From Caldilineaceae bacterium (lineage in GTDB: Bacteria > Chloroflexota > Anaerolineae > Caldilineales > Caldilineaceae), in the NCBI GenBank assembly GCA_019637645.1, contig JAHBVH010000034.1, positions 23,172-87,171 on the forward strand: a stretch of DNA of 64,000 nt. The letters run 5' to 3'. The notes under the pieces were generated by a model. That model saw nothing but the letters and a program-made list of their open reading frames with translations. It did not search any database and had not been told where the DNA came from. Each line of letters begins with the position of its first letter. Positions within the stretch are counted from its first letter, which is position 1. Position numbers and translations under genes: made by a program. This document shows positions 16,617 through 27,200 of this stretch, piece by piece.

Positions 16617-16938
16617 GGGTTTTCTCCTGTCAATCGCTTGTTAGGCTGATTTACGGTTTTGCTGACCTCAGCATACGCAAACAGCGTTAAAGAAGCGTTG
16701 ACGGGGCGTTATAGCGCTGCGCAGTCGGCATGCGGAGCGGTAAGAAGCGCGTCTACGCATTCAGTGGCAACCGGATGCGTAGACGGACTCGCTGTCAGCA
16801 TTGCCCACGGTGCGATGCTTGAACAGCTTGCAGGAGAAGAAAGCTGTTCCGGCGAACGAGGGATTCGGTGGTGGCAGCGTGCAACCGTTCGACTTGCACC
16901 CTTTTGAACCATCGGGTAAGGAGGCCACGCTGTTTGCC
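16617..16938. other. Gene-free stretch with three successive hairpins
   Basis: No convincing gene in 320 bp. Three inverted repeats follow one another: a perfect 11-bp pair (16750-16760 with 16775-16785), a perfect 9-bp pair (16821-16829 with 16841-16849), and a 6-bp pair (16879-16884 with 16894-16899). Short open frames on both strands overlap them but look like chance. It could be a structured RNA, the 3' end of the glycosidase operon, or a degenerate repeat. Confidence 0.5.
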
Positions 16939-18735
16939 TTAGACGGCGAGTAGTTGGCTACGACGCCCATAGACTTCTTTGATCACCGTCATATCACTAT
17001 GGTTGCCCCCATCGCCATCGCCAATACCAGGAGGGCAAAACCCCCATTGCAAGAAGCCATAGACCGGTGCCATCGCCGAATCGGGCCCCAGGTTGAACCA
17101 ACGATCCATATGGCCTTCGAGATTCGCACGAAAGTCCGCCACCCCCTTATTGACACCACTCTCCTCATTAATCACCGGCATATCCAATGCTTTGGCTAGC
17201 TGCGCATCCAACTCAAAGCCCCGCCGTTCTACCGCTGGTTCGTGGGGATCGACATAGCTGTGGATCGTGACGAAATCGATCAGACGTTCCCCATTGGCGC
17301 GGCGCTTGCCATACAACAATTCCGCTAGATCACGGTGGTCGATCATGTGCGGATGTTGGGTGCTCTTCATGCCGGTGGTCACCAGATGATTGGCATCGGC
17401 CTGCTTCATTCGTTCAGCAACCATATGGTTGAACTGGATAAAATCTTCGCGGCGAATGCTGTCCGAAGGATCAATTTTCAGCTCATTGCCAATCTCCCAG
17501 GCAAAGATCCGGGGCTCGCCCCGAAATTCTGCCACGATATGGTCAACCAGCTGCAAATAGGGTGCGCAGTACGGTGGCTTAAAAAAGGCAGGATTCAAAC
17601 GCCGATAGCCATCGGCCTGGGGTTGAAAATAAAAGCCTTGATCAACATCCGCCTTGGGAAACGGATAGAAACCACGATTGTGGTAAAAGTCAACAAAAGC
17701 AGGTAGTATATACATCTGTTCCGGCAACAGAGCCAAGACCAGCCGTAGCCGCCGCGCGACCTCTTCTTTGGGACAACTATAGTGGGGCAAAAAGAGGCGA
17801 ACCACACGTGCGCCCGCCGCGCGTGCCAGATCGACCGCCTCCTGGCGGTGATTGGCGGTTGAGTGATCAACCACTTTTCGCACATGGCCAGATTCATCGG
17901 TATAGCTTTCGCCATAGTGGAGCAGCCCGGTGATGTTGACGCCGACAAAACGCCGCAAGGGTTGACCATTCTGCATAAATCGCTTGCCGTTGACGCGGAT
18001 GAACCCGTCCATTTGCGCCGCGCCCAGGCGGTCGTATAGGGGAATGTCATGTACGGTAGGCGTGGTAACCGCAAGCGAAGCCGTATATACGACCGTATCG
18101 GCCACGAAGAGCATTATTTGATAGGTGCCGGGAAAGAGCCCATCAAAACGATAGCGCCCCGTCGCCGAGGTCGTTGCGACCACTTCATAGTCGGCCAGGA
18201 ATGGATTGAGCGGCAGCCAATAACTTTTCTGTGCCTGGAAGCGATAGTCATCGGCGACCAATTCCGGATTGTGGTCGCCGACTGTCTGTTGAAAGGTCTG
18301 CCAAGTGACACCGATCACCTTGCCCGCGACGTAGCGTTGCCAACATTGCCAGAGCGTACCAACAAAGCCGCGCAGGGGGCGCGACCACGCCACCGCGACC
18401 CCATTGTCCAGATTCGCGGGCAAGTAATAGTACTGGCCGGGGTCAAAATGATAGTTGCTTTCGGCTAGCGTTGGATTATAGGCAGCAATTTGCGTTTTGA
18501 ACCGCTCATACCCAATCCCAGCCACTTCGCGGGCGACATAGCGGGTATAGGCATGCCAGCGATGGCCAACAACACCCTGTTGGCGTCGCGTCCAAGTGAT
18601 GCCGCTCCGCATCACCACGTTTGCCTGGGGGAGCGTCCCCAATGTTTCTAGATCACTTAGCAAATGAACCGTGGCGTGGCGTAGCGGCTGGCGTTGGGCG
18701 TCGGTCACGGTACCCTGGATCGTTACGGTTGCCAT
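16939..18735 (-). CDS. GH5-like clan-A glycosidase with nested LysM-like repeats
   Basis: A 598-residue protein. Residues 1-35 and 183-232 form one carboxypeptidase-regulatory-like beta-sandwich, interrupted by two copies of a 48-residue motif (60-107 and 129-177) with the pattern YVA..V.G, NP.L, then Y.LP.N, resembling degenerate LysM. The catalytic (beta/alpha)8 domain spans about 240-590. Glu418 in WEIGNEL is the likely acid/base, and Glu524 or 525 in VINEESG the nucleophile. Mannanase/cellulase-type GH5 is the closest guess. No signal peptide is present although such enzymes are usually exported. AGAGGA precedes the ATG. Last gene of a minus-strand block. Confidence 0.78.
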   Translation of the reverse strand: MATVTIQGTVTDAQRQPLRHATVHLLSDLETLGTLPQANVVMRSGITWTRRQQGVVGHRWHAYTRYVAREVAGIGYERFKTQIAAYNPTLAESNYHFDPGQYYYLPANLDNGVAVAWSRPLRGFVGTLWQCWQRYVAGKVIGVTWQTFQQTVGDHNPELVADDYRFQAQKSYWLPLNPFLADYEVVATTSATGRYRFDGLFPGTYQIMLFVADTVVYTASLAVTTPTVHDIPLYDRLGAAQMDGFIRVNGKRFMQNGQPLRRFVGVNITGLLHYGESYTDESGHVRKVVDHSTANHRQEAVDLARAAGARVVRLFLPHYSCPKEEVARRLRLVLALLPEQMYILPAFVDFYHNRGFYPFPKADVDQGFYFQPQADGYRRLNPAFFKPPYCAPYLQLVDHIVAEFRGEPRIFAWEIGNELKIDPSDSIRREDFIQFNHMVAERMKQADANHLVTTGMKSTQHPHMIDHRDLAELLYGKRRANGERLIDFVTIHSYVDPHEPAVERRGFELDAQLAKALDMPVINEESGVNKGVADFRANLEGHMDRWFNLGPDSAMAPVYGFLQWGFCPPGIGDGDGGNHSDMTVIKEVYGRRSQLLAV

Positions 18736-18887
18736 TGATTTTCCTCTTTTCCTATCTCACGCTGTATTGTTTTGGGACTTCCCTACATCTGCGCCCAGCG
18801 CTGCCCCACCGGAACTGCCACCGCAGTCCCGCCGAAAGCAGCGCGTGCCGGTGGAGCGCAACCAGCGCGCTTTAGCCGAAAGTGGCC

Positions 18888-20612
18888 TTACGGGCCAAAT
18901 TGATAGGTCAACTCATACGAAACGTGATGCTTATTGGGCAAGCCCATCCCATCGACGCGATCACCGGGTGCATCTACCAGCGCGGCAAAATTGGTGCCGT
19001 CTTTGTATTCTGGATGCAGATTATTGTAGATGGGATAATTACCTTTCCCATGGCCGTCGGTAGTGACAAACCCTGGGTTTTCGTGGGGCAATCGGCCTAT
19101 CCAATCCACCACAAATTTCACACCCGGCGCGGGCGTCCCATCGGCGCGGCGTGCGACCAGATCCACATGATGGCGATTGCCCGATTCGGTGTGATCCCGA
19201 TAGACGGCTTTGATCAACCGCCAGGCAGGTGAGACCGTTGCCCGCTGTACGCGCACCCCCAACTGTTCAAGCCGCGGATCCCAATCGAGCCCCGGCTCCG
19301 CGGCCGGTGGTAGCGTATCGTCCACAATGGGATTGTTGTTCTCCACTTCTTCAACGGGCGGGGGTGTAACGGTGGAACGCTCCCAACTAAACTGACGGAG
19401 GAAAGGCGGGATGCGCCGTACCGCTTCAATAGTCTCGGTGTGAGTGCCATCGGTGCTCTCCCACCATGACTCCGAGGTATACCAACCACCTAAGATCCAA
19501 GGCGTGACGCTAAAGAGGTAGTCTGGCAGAGGCTCACCGTTCGCCAACACGCCTGTCCGGAACCATTCAAAGAGTTCACGATGATATTGGGCATGGAGCG
19601 GCTGCAAAATTTTGGGGTAGGTTTGGTCATCATGGTTGCCATATTGCCACCCGCCTTCGCCCCCAATAATGGGCAAAACAAAGCCCAAGTGTGCTTGCAT
19701 CCAAACGGCAAAAGCCAAGAAAGAGAGCACGGTGAGTGGATCATCCACCGCGGTTCTACCGCTGGGATAGGGATAGGCGGGCGGATGATTGCCCCCATAG
19801 TTATGGGTGGCAAAGAAGGCCCGTTCCCAGATATCGTGGCGACCCCGCGCCGCGACAGCGGCAAAGATCGCGTCTAACTCCGATTTTCCCATCACCTGAA
19901 AGCCAGGGTAGCCGCCTGCCTCATAGACGGCAATGGCGTGGCCAACCCACCGGCTAGCAAAGACGGCCTGATAGTTGCTAGGACGCCCATGCGCCCATTC
20001 TCTCGGGTCACCTGGCTCATTGTAGATCTGAATATAGGGCGGCGCCCCAACGCTGTTGAGGGCCTTGACATATTCCACTGCGTCAAAGCCCTCATCGATC
20101 TTCTTCCCAATGCGCATCACGGGCATAATGCCAGCCGCCCAACAGGCTTGCGCCGCCCGCTTGGCCTGGAGTTCATCTTGAGCGTAGATCAAGGTCCAGG
20201 TTGCGTTGATGTATTGCAGGCGCGCAACGCTCTTGGCAATACTCTCATCCCGCAGATCGAGGTGAAAGTGTAGGCCGCGGCCATTATCACGCGGGGGCCG
20301 CGGATATTGGCGCAGGCGGGCCAGATTGGCGGGGCTAAGTGCGATTGTGGCGGGCCGGGTGATCGTCCCATCGTTCACACTCGTGCCTTCCACCTCGATG
20401 GTCACAACACGATTGGTGACGGTATTGTCCTGGAGCACAATGTGTAGGTGGTAGCTCATGGTGGCGGCAGGCCAGATCGTGCGGCTCTCATGGCCCGTAA
20501 CGCCTTGACCATCCAAATAAATTGCCCGTACCCCTTCAATATCCCACCGCAAGGTTGCGGACTCGCCCAAACGTACTTTTTCAGGAGTAACCTGAAATGC
20601 AATGGATGCCAT
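18888..20612 (-). CDS. Glycosidase-like TIM-barrel protein with Ig-like ends
   Basis: A 574-residue protein. Residues 1-77 look like an Ig-like domain (QVTPEKVRLGESATLRWDIEG). About 110-400 form a glycosidase-like barrel with a possible acid/base Glu199 in IQIYNEP and nucleophile Glu319 in IIGGEGGW. A proline-rich linker near 425-440 leads to a C-terminal beta-domain (about 455-574) with HVDLVARRADGTPAPGVKF. I start at MASIAFQV because AAGGA lies 9 nt upstream; the upstream ATG overlaps that site. No signal peptide. Substrate unknown, and I cannot place it in a numbered GH family. Confidence 0.65.
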   Translation of the reverse strand: MASIAFQVTPEKVRLGESATLRWDIEGVRAIYLDGQGVTGHESRTIWPAATMSYHLHIVLQDNTVTNRVVTIEVEGTSVNDGTITRPATIALSPANLARLRQYPRPPRDNGRGLHFHLDLRDESIAKSVARLQYINATWTLIYAQDELQAKRAAQACWAAGIMPVMRIGKKIDEGFDAVEYVKALNSVGAPPYIQIYNEPGDPREWAHGRPSNYQAVFASRWVGHAIAVYEAGGYPGFQVMGKSELDAIFAAVAARGRHDIWERAFFATHNYGGNHPPAYPYPSGRTAVDDPLTVLSFLAFAVWMQAHLGFVLPIIGGEGGWQYGNHDDQTYPKILQPLHAQYHRELFEWFRTGVLANGEPLPDYLFSVTPWILGGWYTSESWWESTDGTHTETIEAVRRIPPFLRQFSWERSTVTPPPVEEVENNNPIVDDTLPPAAEPGLDWDPRLEQLGVRVQRATVSPAWRLIKAVYRDHTESGNRHHVDLVARRADGTPAPGVKFVVDWIGRLPHENPGFVTTDGHGKGNYPIYNNLHPEYKDGTNFAALVDAPGDRVDGMGLPNKHHVSYELTYQFGP

Positions 20613-20715
20613 GATGATCAGTTCCTTCTTCTTCACGAGGTCCGCCCTGGGAACGAAGGGCTAGGCAGCAGGCCAGCGCTAGCAGCTTGTTCGCCGGGCG
20701 GAAGTCCGATTTGTT

Positions 20716-23031
20716 CTAGCCAGCGCCATTCATGGGTAGACGAGCAAAGCGCTGGAAAGCCGTATAAGATCCTTTACGCGTGCCATTCGCCTCATGTATC
20801 CCAAAGGGGTTGACCATGCCGCTGGACCAGCAGAACCAAAAGACATGGGAAACAAAGTGGGCGACTTGAGTGTTGATAGCATCAAACATTTGCAGAGGAA
20901 AGAGATCCTGCGCAGGCCCCATGCTGCCATCATCACGCCGCGTTTGGGTCGTAGTATCATCGGTGCCAAATTCGGTGACCCAAATTGGCTTGCCGATCAG
21001 AGTATGGTACCGCTGCAACAGCTCGGCAACGGGGCCAAAGCCCCACTGATCATGGGGCCAGGTGGGAAAGGGCCGCCGCCCATAGGGATGAACCGCCAAT
21101 GCATCGGCAAAGAGCTGGTTCCCCGTGGCGGCCATTGCTTCTTTGACCCACTGTGGATTGCCAGCAGCCATCCCAGCCGTTACGACGGGTGTGGTCGTAA
21201 CGGCTTTAATCGCCTGGTAGGCCTGCTGTAACATCCGGCCATAGAAACGAGCACGCACCGTTGGGGTATAGCGCGGTGGTTCGGGGTTCAAATCCGGCTC
21301 ATTCCAAATTTGAAACGCCGCGACCTGCTCACCATAGTGCTGCGCGACGGCTTGACAGCGTTGGGTATATTGGTCGATATACGGATGCCAGTGCGCGGCA
21401 TCATCTAACGCTTCTAGCCCTGGCCGACCAGGGCATGATTCATTGTTGAGGATCATCAATACCTTGACCCCGGCTTGGCGCATGTCATTGACCACTGCGT
21501 CATATTGGGCAAAACTGGTGCCAAGCGCCTCATCGCGTTCATTTTTAAAGACCAACCGCACCCAACTCGCACCAAGCTCGCTGACCGCCTGTCCCGAGGG
21601 ATTACCAGTACCATTCCGCGGATCGATATTGATGCCACAGTGGATGCGGCGGTGGGTCGAGATCTGCTGAGCGGCCAGCCTAGGCGGCGTACGTTGCAAC
21701 GCCACGGCCAAATCCACAGGTGCACTCAACGAAAAAGCCGTCAAGTAATGCTCTACCAGCGGCGCGGCCACTTCGAGTTGATACTCCCCAGGCGGCAGTT
21801 GTGGAAAGCTAAATTCACCGTTGGCATCGGTTGTCGTCAAGAGGGAATAGACCTGACTTGCGGCAGCAGAGCGAGTCACCACCTGACGGTTGGTCCGCCG
21901 TAAGCGCCGCAGCGTCGCCGGATCGCTCAATAGATAGACCCGCGCCCCGGCGACCGCTTCCCCCTCCAGCGTCACGGTGCCACGGATGGCGACTTTGGGC
22001 GGTGTGTCCCTCCGGCCACTGGACACGGGCACGGCTGGCTGCTGCAAACTCCGCATGCGCTGCATGATCGTCAAGGGGTTGCCCTGGTTATCCTTGCCGA
22101 GATGGCGATGCCCAGCAAAACGACCACTGTGCCCCACTTCATAGAGGCAAGCGCCCAGCACATAGTCATCCTGGTTGATCAACGCGTTGTACCAACGCAG
22201 TGAATCAAAATAAAAGGCTTCGTCCAGGGTTTGGGTATGGTTTAGCCAGCCTAGATCCCCCAACCCATCATCACGCGCATCCCGTTCGAAGGTGTGGTGG
22301 TCGCGATACTCCTTGGTCAACCCCAGTTCGGTGATAATCACCTGATGGCGGTCGCCATAGTGCTGACGAATACCTGTCAGGCAGGTGCGGTAGAGACCAG
22401 CGCCCGACTTGGTCGGCCCATGACGGGCGTCGGGGTTTTGCGGGTTCAGGTGGGGCCAGCCATACTCATGAAAACCCAGATAGGTATAGGTCGCCAGCGT
22501 TTCTGGAAAATAATCCAGGTAGTGCGCTGCCGTGCGGAAGTTACCAGCGGCGAAGTTGAAAGCAATCGCCTCGATCCCCTCTTCCTGGAGCCGCGCCCGA
22601 AAGGCCACTTGAAAGCGATCATAACGACGCAGGCGTTGCTCAAAGTGGGCCGCATTCTCGGCAAATGAGCCCGAAGCCGGGCCCGCAATCGCTTCGTTGA
22701 GCGACATCCAAGCATCAATGAGCAGCCGCCCATTCTCCCCGACCCGCGTGGCTGGCTTGAAAAAGGGATCATGCTTGATGATCGTTTCGGCCAGTTGCCG
22801 CCCATTCACAGCAGGGTCACCGTGATCGAGCAGTTGGTCTTGCTCTTGATTCGTAAGATACCAGCGGCCAATCACAAAGGCATTAGGCCCTTGGGAACGG
22901 CGGTTTAAGGCCAAGAGATCCTTATTGAGACTATTGCTATGCATCAAGATGACAGGCGGCTGTAGCTCACGTAAGGTTGTGTGTAGGCCCGCCACGTTGC
23001 CTACTTCCAGATAAAATCCTAGCTTGTTCAT
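20716..23031 (-). CDS. Protein with two glycosidase-like barrels joined by a CRD module
   Basis: A 771-residue protein. Barrel 1 (about 1-335) has Glu113 in SLNEAIAG and Glu235 in VIITELGLT. A carboxypeptidase-regulatory-like sandwich occupies about 345-447. Barrel 2 (about 460-765) has Glu578 in FQIWNEPDL and Glu687 in IWVTEFGTDD. Both barrels therefore keep an acid/base and nucleophile pair typical of clan GH-A. The middle module (VYLLSDPATL) is clearly related to that of the most downstream gene (VHLLSDLETL), so they share ancestry. No signal peptide. AAAGGAG precedes the ATG. Family number and substrate unknown. Confidence 0.72.
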   Translation of the reverse strand: MNKLGFYLEVGNVAGLHTTLRELQPPVILMHSNSLNKDLLALNRRSQGPNAFVIGRWYLTNQEQDQLLDHGDPAVNGRQLAETIIKHDPFFKPATRVGENGRLLIDAWMSLNEAIAGPASGSFAENAAHFEQRLRRYDRFQVAFRARLQEEGIEAIAFNFAAGNFRTAAHYLDYFPETLATYTYLGFHEYGWPHLNPQNPDARHGPTKSGAGLYRTCLTGIRQHYGDRHQVIITELGLTKEYRDHHTFERDARDDGLGDLGWLNHTQTLDEAFYFDSLRWYNALINQDDYVLGACLYEVGHSGRFAGHRHLGKDNQGNPLTIMQRMRSLQQPAVPVSSGRRDTPPKVAIRGTVTLEGEAVAGARVYLLSDPATLRRLRRTNRQVVTRSAAASQVYSLLTTTDANGEFSFPQLPPGEYQLEVAAPLVEHYLTAFSLSAPVDLAVALQRTPPRLAAQQISTHRRIHCGINIDPRNGTGNPSGQAVSELGASWVRLVFKNERDEALGTSFAQYDAVVNDMRQAGVKVLMILNNESCPGRPGLEALDDAAHWHPYIDQYTQRCQAVAQHYGEQVAAFQIWNEPDLNPEPPRYTPTVRARFYGRMLQQAYQAIKAVTTTPVVTAGMAAGNPQWVKEAMAATGNQLFADALAVHPYGRRPFPTWPHDQWGFGPVAELLQRYHTLIGKPIWVTEFGTDDTTTQTRRDDGSMGPAQDLFPLQMFDAINTQVAHFVSHVFWFCWSSGMVNPFGIHEANGTRKGSYTAFQRFARLPMNGAG

Positions 23032-23144
23032 GGGGAATCTGCTCTCCTTTTATCAGACTTTAAGCCCAATCAAAGTTGCATCAAGGGCCACCCATTGCGG
23101 TGGGTCCCATGTAGCACTTTGCTGGGGGTAGCGCGGCATCGTAC

Positions 23145-24260
23145 TTACGGAGTCGGCATGATCAGTTGCAGCTTCTGTAGTTCACGCCGTACAGCATCCA
23201 AGGCCGACAGTGCATCGACCCGGATAAAGTCCAAATTGGTATGCCCCACCGTGTCGTCTTCATCATCCCCATCCTGGATCGTGACGCCCCCACGACGTAG
23301 ACAGGTCAACAGAAGATCGACCGGTGGCAACGTACCCATCGCGCGTAAGTAGAACTCCTGCACGAGCAAGATAATGCCTACCGTAACCGGGGTTGCTTGG
23401 CTAGTCCCTTGCTGAATCGATTCGCCATGGGCACCGTTGATTCCCGCCGCGGTCGCAAATGAACCTGGGGCAAAGATGCGTGTATAGCTCTGTCGATTAA
23501 CACTTTCATGGAGCCGTTGCGAAAAGGGGGTGATTTGTCCGGCGCGCGTGCGCCGCGCCAGTAGCCCGCCCCCATAGTCAAACTCACCAATATCGGTGTC
23601 ATAGACTGCGCCGACGCTAATACATTCGCGCAAGATAGCAGGATAGGCCATGCCTTGGGCGCTCTGGTGGGTAAAATAATCATTACCAGCAGCAATCACG
23701 ACTGGGACATGGGCGGCGCGCAAGGTGCGGAGCTGGTTGCGGATCGCGTCGTTGCCAAAGTTATCCTGTGTATAATTTTGTCGATCGCCCAACGACATAC
23801 AGACTGCGCTGATGGTATACGCGGCCCGCTGCTCAATGACCCACTGCAAGGCACGGCTAACGGCTTGAAAGGAGCCATCCCCCTCATTAGGAAGGACTTT
23901 CAGCGGGATCACATTGGCGGCAGGCGCAATGCCCACATGATCCCCATTGCCGACAATCAAGCCCGCCACATTGGTGCCATGCCCATCACCATCGGTAGCA
24001 TCGGCGTAGTTACCGCCATTATCATCGGTAAAGTTCACCTGTGTCAGAACGCGGCCAGCAAAGTCTACGTGGTGAGAATTCAAGCCCGTATCTAGCACAG
24101 CTACGGTCAAGCCTTGCCCCGAAACCCGAAACGCCTGCCGTGCCTGATTGACCCAAAGGAATTGGTCTACCTCTAGGTCAAAGCCCAGTTGTGGCCCATC
24201 GAATTGCCGCGGGCTTTTCACTGGCGGGATGTGTGTAGGACTCTTCTGTCTTTTTGCCAT
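23145..24260 (-). CDS. Subtilisin-like S8 serine peptidase without signal peptide
   Basis: A 371-residue peptidase with an intact subtilase site: Asp57 in VAVLDTGLN, His94 in DGDGHGTNVAG, oxyanion Asn193 in AAGND, and Ser287 in GTSQATP. The N-terminus (MAKRQKSPTHIPPV) is basic and short. There is no signal peptide and no room for an inhibitory propeptide of usual size. It therefore either acts inside the cell or leaves by a non-classical route. It starts 19 nt after the stop of the CHAT protein gene with its own AAGGA, so the two are almost certainly co-expressed. It may process or be processed by that protein. Confidence 0.92.
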   Translation of the reverse strand: MAKRQKSPTHIPPVKSPRQFDGPQLGFDLEVDQFLWVNQARQAFRVSGQGLTVAVLDTGLNSHHVDFAGRVLTQVNFTDDNGGNYADATDGDGHGTNVAGLIVGNGDHVGIAPAANVIPLKVLPNEGDGSFQAVSRALQWVIEQRAAYTISAVCMSLGDRQNYTQDNFGNDAIRNQLRTLRAAHVPVVIAAGNDYFTHQSAQGMAYPAILRECISVGAVYDTDIGEFDYGGGLLARRTRAGQITPFSQRLHESVNRQSYTRIFAPGSFATAAGINGAHGESIQQGTSQATPVTVGIILLVQEFYLRAMGTLPPVDLLLTCLRRGGVTIQDGDDEDDTVGHTNLDFIRVDALSALDAVRRELQKLQLIMPTP

Positions 24261-24279
24261 ACCATTTTCCTTTCTCGCA

Positions 24280-27200
24280 TTACTGCAAACGGTCTACCTG
24301 TAGGTGCACCGCCGGATCACCAAGCAGCAGATAGCCTTCGGCGTCGTTGCGAATCAACCAGTCATAGATCATGGCTTCTGATAAAGCTGATTCACCGGCT
24401 TCTAGACGGCTGCTCAGTTCGGTGGATTTCAAGGCGAAGCGGTCGTTAAAGTCCATGAGCGCCAGCCCCACCGGTTTCCCCGTTAGGATCTCGGTGAGCG
24501 CCTGACGAAATGCCGCCAAGCGAGGCTCGCGGTTTCGATTAGAGAATGAGGTCGTAAAGACTTTGTCCACATGACCGATACAGGCCAACGCACCGCCATT
24601 GGGATGGGCCAGCAAGCGTTGCGGCAGCGCGGCCACAAAGGGCTCTGCCGCCAAGCGGGGTGGGGCGCGCCGTTCCAGCAGAAGCTGCTTTTCATCCAGA
24701 AAACGATAGTGGGTAGGTGTGCCAGCCCCATAACAAGCAAAGAAAAACGCGATCAGCCCATGGACTTGGGCCGCATCGGTCAGATCCGCCGCGGCGAAGT
24801 AATCTTGCTCGTGCAAGGGCTGAGCATAGTCAGCGCGCTGACAGACCAACGCACCTTGCGCGGCCAATTGGCGGGGATCTTGCAGCGGCCACTCTGCGCC
24901 GTGAGTGGCCGTAAAGAGGAAAGCCGGAGGCGTAGCCGATTGTTCCGGTGGAATCAAGATCTCTGTCAAGGCCGCCTTGGTGGCGAGTGGCCCCCACAAA
25001 CCACGGCTAGCAAAGCCACAGTGCGCCGCCAGCCCTCCCCTTTGCCCACTGCTATCCTCCAGCAGCGGCTTCACAAGTTGCTCGGCACTGGCCGTAATGA
25101 CCGGATCACGCTCATCTTGGGTCGCAAAGAAGATCGCTTCCTTGCGATTGCGCACCGTGCCGCGTTCATAGGCAATGACACTCTCGACATAGCACGCATA
25201 CTCCTGCGCTGTCGCAAAGTGTAGCCGACCCACGGCATACTGCAGATCAAGCAGATGACCAAAGGCAAAGGGAATCCGCGCCGGGCTTCCCACGATCAAG
25301 AGATAAAAGGGCACACAGGCGGGATCGATGTCCCCCAGATGAACGCCATGGCGATCCAGCCACGCGTCAACCGTTTCCCCACTTCGATAGGTCAACTTAT
25401 GGATCACGGCAGGATTGTCTAACTGCTGCAAACGATGTTGATAGAGTGGCTCCAGCGCAGCCAAGACTTGTGCATCCTCATCTTCATGATAGAGCAGCCC
25501 CCAGCCCACAACGCCGGGATTCGTAATCGCCGCTAATTGGTTGGAGCCCAGCCCACGCTTGGTCTGCACAGCACGCAAGATCGTTGGAATGGGAGGAAGC
25601 GCCGGCGCGCGCCGCGTAACCTGAGGCCCTAAGTCGGCCAACGAAACGGGTGGATGAATGGCACCAGTCACCCCGGCAACGCCATTAAAAAAGACCAACG
25701 CGCGCTTGGCTGCGTCATGTCCGGCGACTGTTGGCGCACCGGCTGCTGCGCTTGGCTGCGGGGTACGTGTGCGCTGGCGCTGGCTAGCCGCTGTAGTGGC
25801 TGGGGTAGCCGCTGCAGCTGGCTTCAAGAGCCGGAAGTAGGGATCGCCATAATGTTGGTACGCGCCCCAGGTACGCACATCATGGGTTGGATTCGCTACA
25901 GCTAAACGCGCCGTGCGCATTGCTTCATACATAGGCAGGGGGGGGACCTGTTGATACATAGCGGGATTGCCCAGCTCACCGTCCTTCGTCCCAATCCCCA
26001 GCAGACAGGCGTATAAAGTTAGGGCGAAGTCCCGCGCCGCGCGATCATCAACGGGCCAGGCCGTGCAGATGAAGTTAGAAACGCCCCGCGCAAAGAAGGC
26101 TTCGGCCAGGCTAGGTGCTAATTTCCCCGAATAGGTTGGTTGGTGGTCACGGATGACCCCTGTCTCGCAGGCGTTGGAAAAGACAAATTTGGGAATCCGG
26201 TCAACGCGCGTAAATTCATGGGCACTCAGGCGTTCACCATTGGAAAAGAGCCAACCAGAGTTAGGTGGATCGGCTTCGTCATACAGACAATGACCACAGT
26301 AATGCAACAGATCATAGCTGCGTAACATCAGTTGGCGCAGCACAGCCGTGCGCGTTGCTTCACGCGGCCCAAAGAGCCGCACCACCTCGATCCGATTCTT
26401 GGTATTTGCGTAGAGGGTATTAAAACGTTCAAAGAGATCGGCCACATAGATCCCCTCCTCTTTTGCACCAATCAAGGGGGCATCCTGCGCCGGATCGGCC
26501 ACGACTAACACTCGGAGAATGCGCTCCACCGGTGGGGGCGGCTCGGGCGGTGGCGCAAAGCTGGTGCGCAATTGCCGCGTAAAGCCACGGCTGGCTCCCC
26601 AATATTGATTGGTTAATTCATCCTGATCTGTTGCCAGCGGCGCACTCGGCCCACTACGTTCGCTCTGTGCGAGTAGCTCCCAATGAATCCGCGCGGTAGT
26701 GGCATCTACCATCATTACAAGAGGGGCGTCAGAATAAAGCGGATTGCGCAGATCTTCGGGGATCAGCAACTTTTCCAGAAATTGTCCTAGCTGCACCTGG
26801 CGCTGCGGATCACGCTCGACCACCAGCTCTTCATTGGCCTGATTGACCAACTGCGGATCAAGGTGGATCTCCCGTTCGGGGATCGAAGCCGTATTGGTGA
26901 TCGCCCCAAAGCGATAGTTGTTCCCGGCAAGGGTAACCGCAATGCGCGTGGCGGCCTTTTCCCCAGCCGCTTCCTCCGGCTGAGACACGGCTGCTTGCAA
27001 CAGGTACAGCCGGGCCTGTTCTTGGTAGACGGTCTTGTCCCCTTCGGTTAGGGGGAGATATTGGATCAGCAGCCGACGCCGGTCGTTGAGCGTGTTAATT
27101 CCTTGCTGCAAGACACGGTCAACCTCAATCAACTTAGCCGGATCATGAATCACCAAAGTGAGATCTTGTAACCAATATTGAGCGCTCGTCAAGGCGTGTT

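Noticed and set aside
16659..16912. Overlapping open frames on both strands (about 67-82 codons)
   Set aside because: They have no ribosome-binding site, no family resemblance and lie on the inverted repeats; codon pattern looks like chance.
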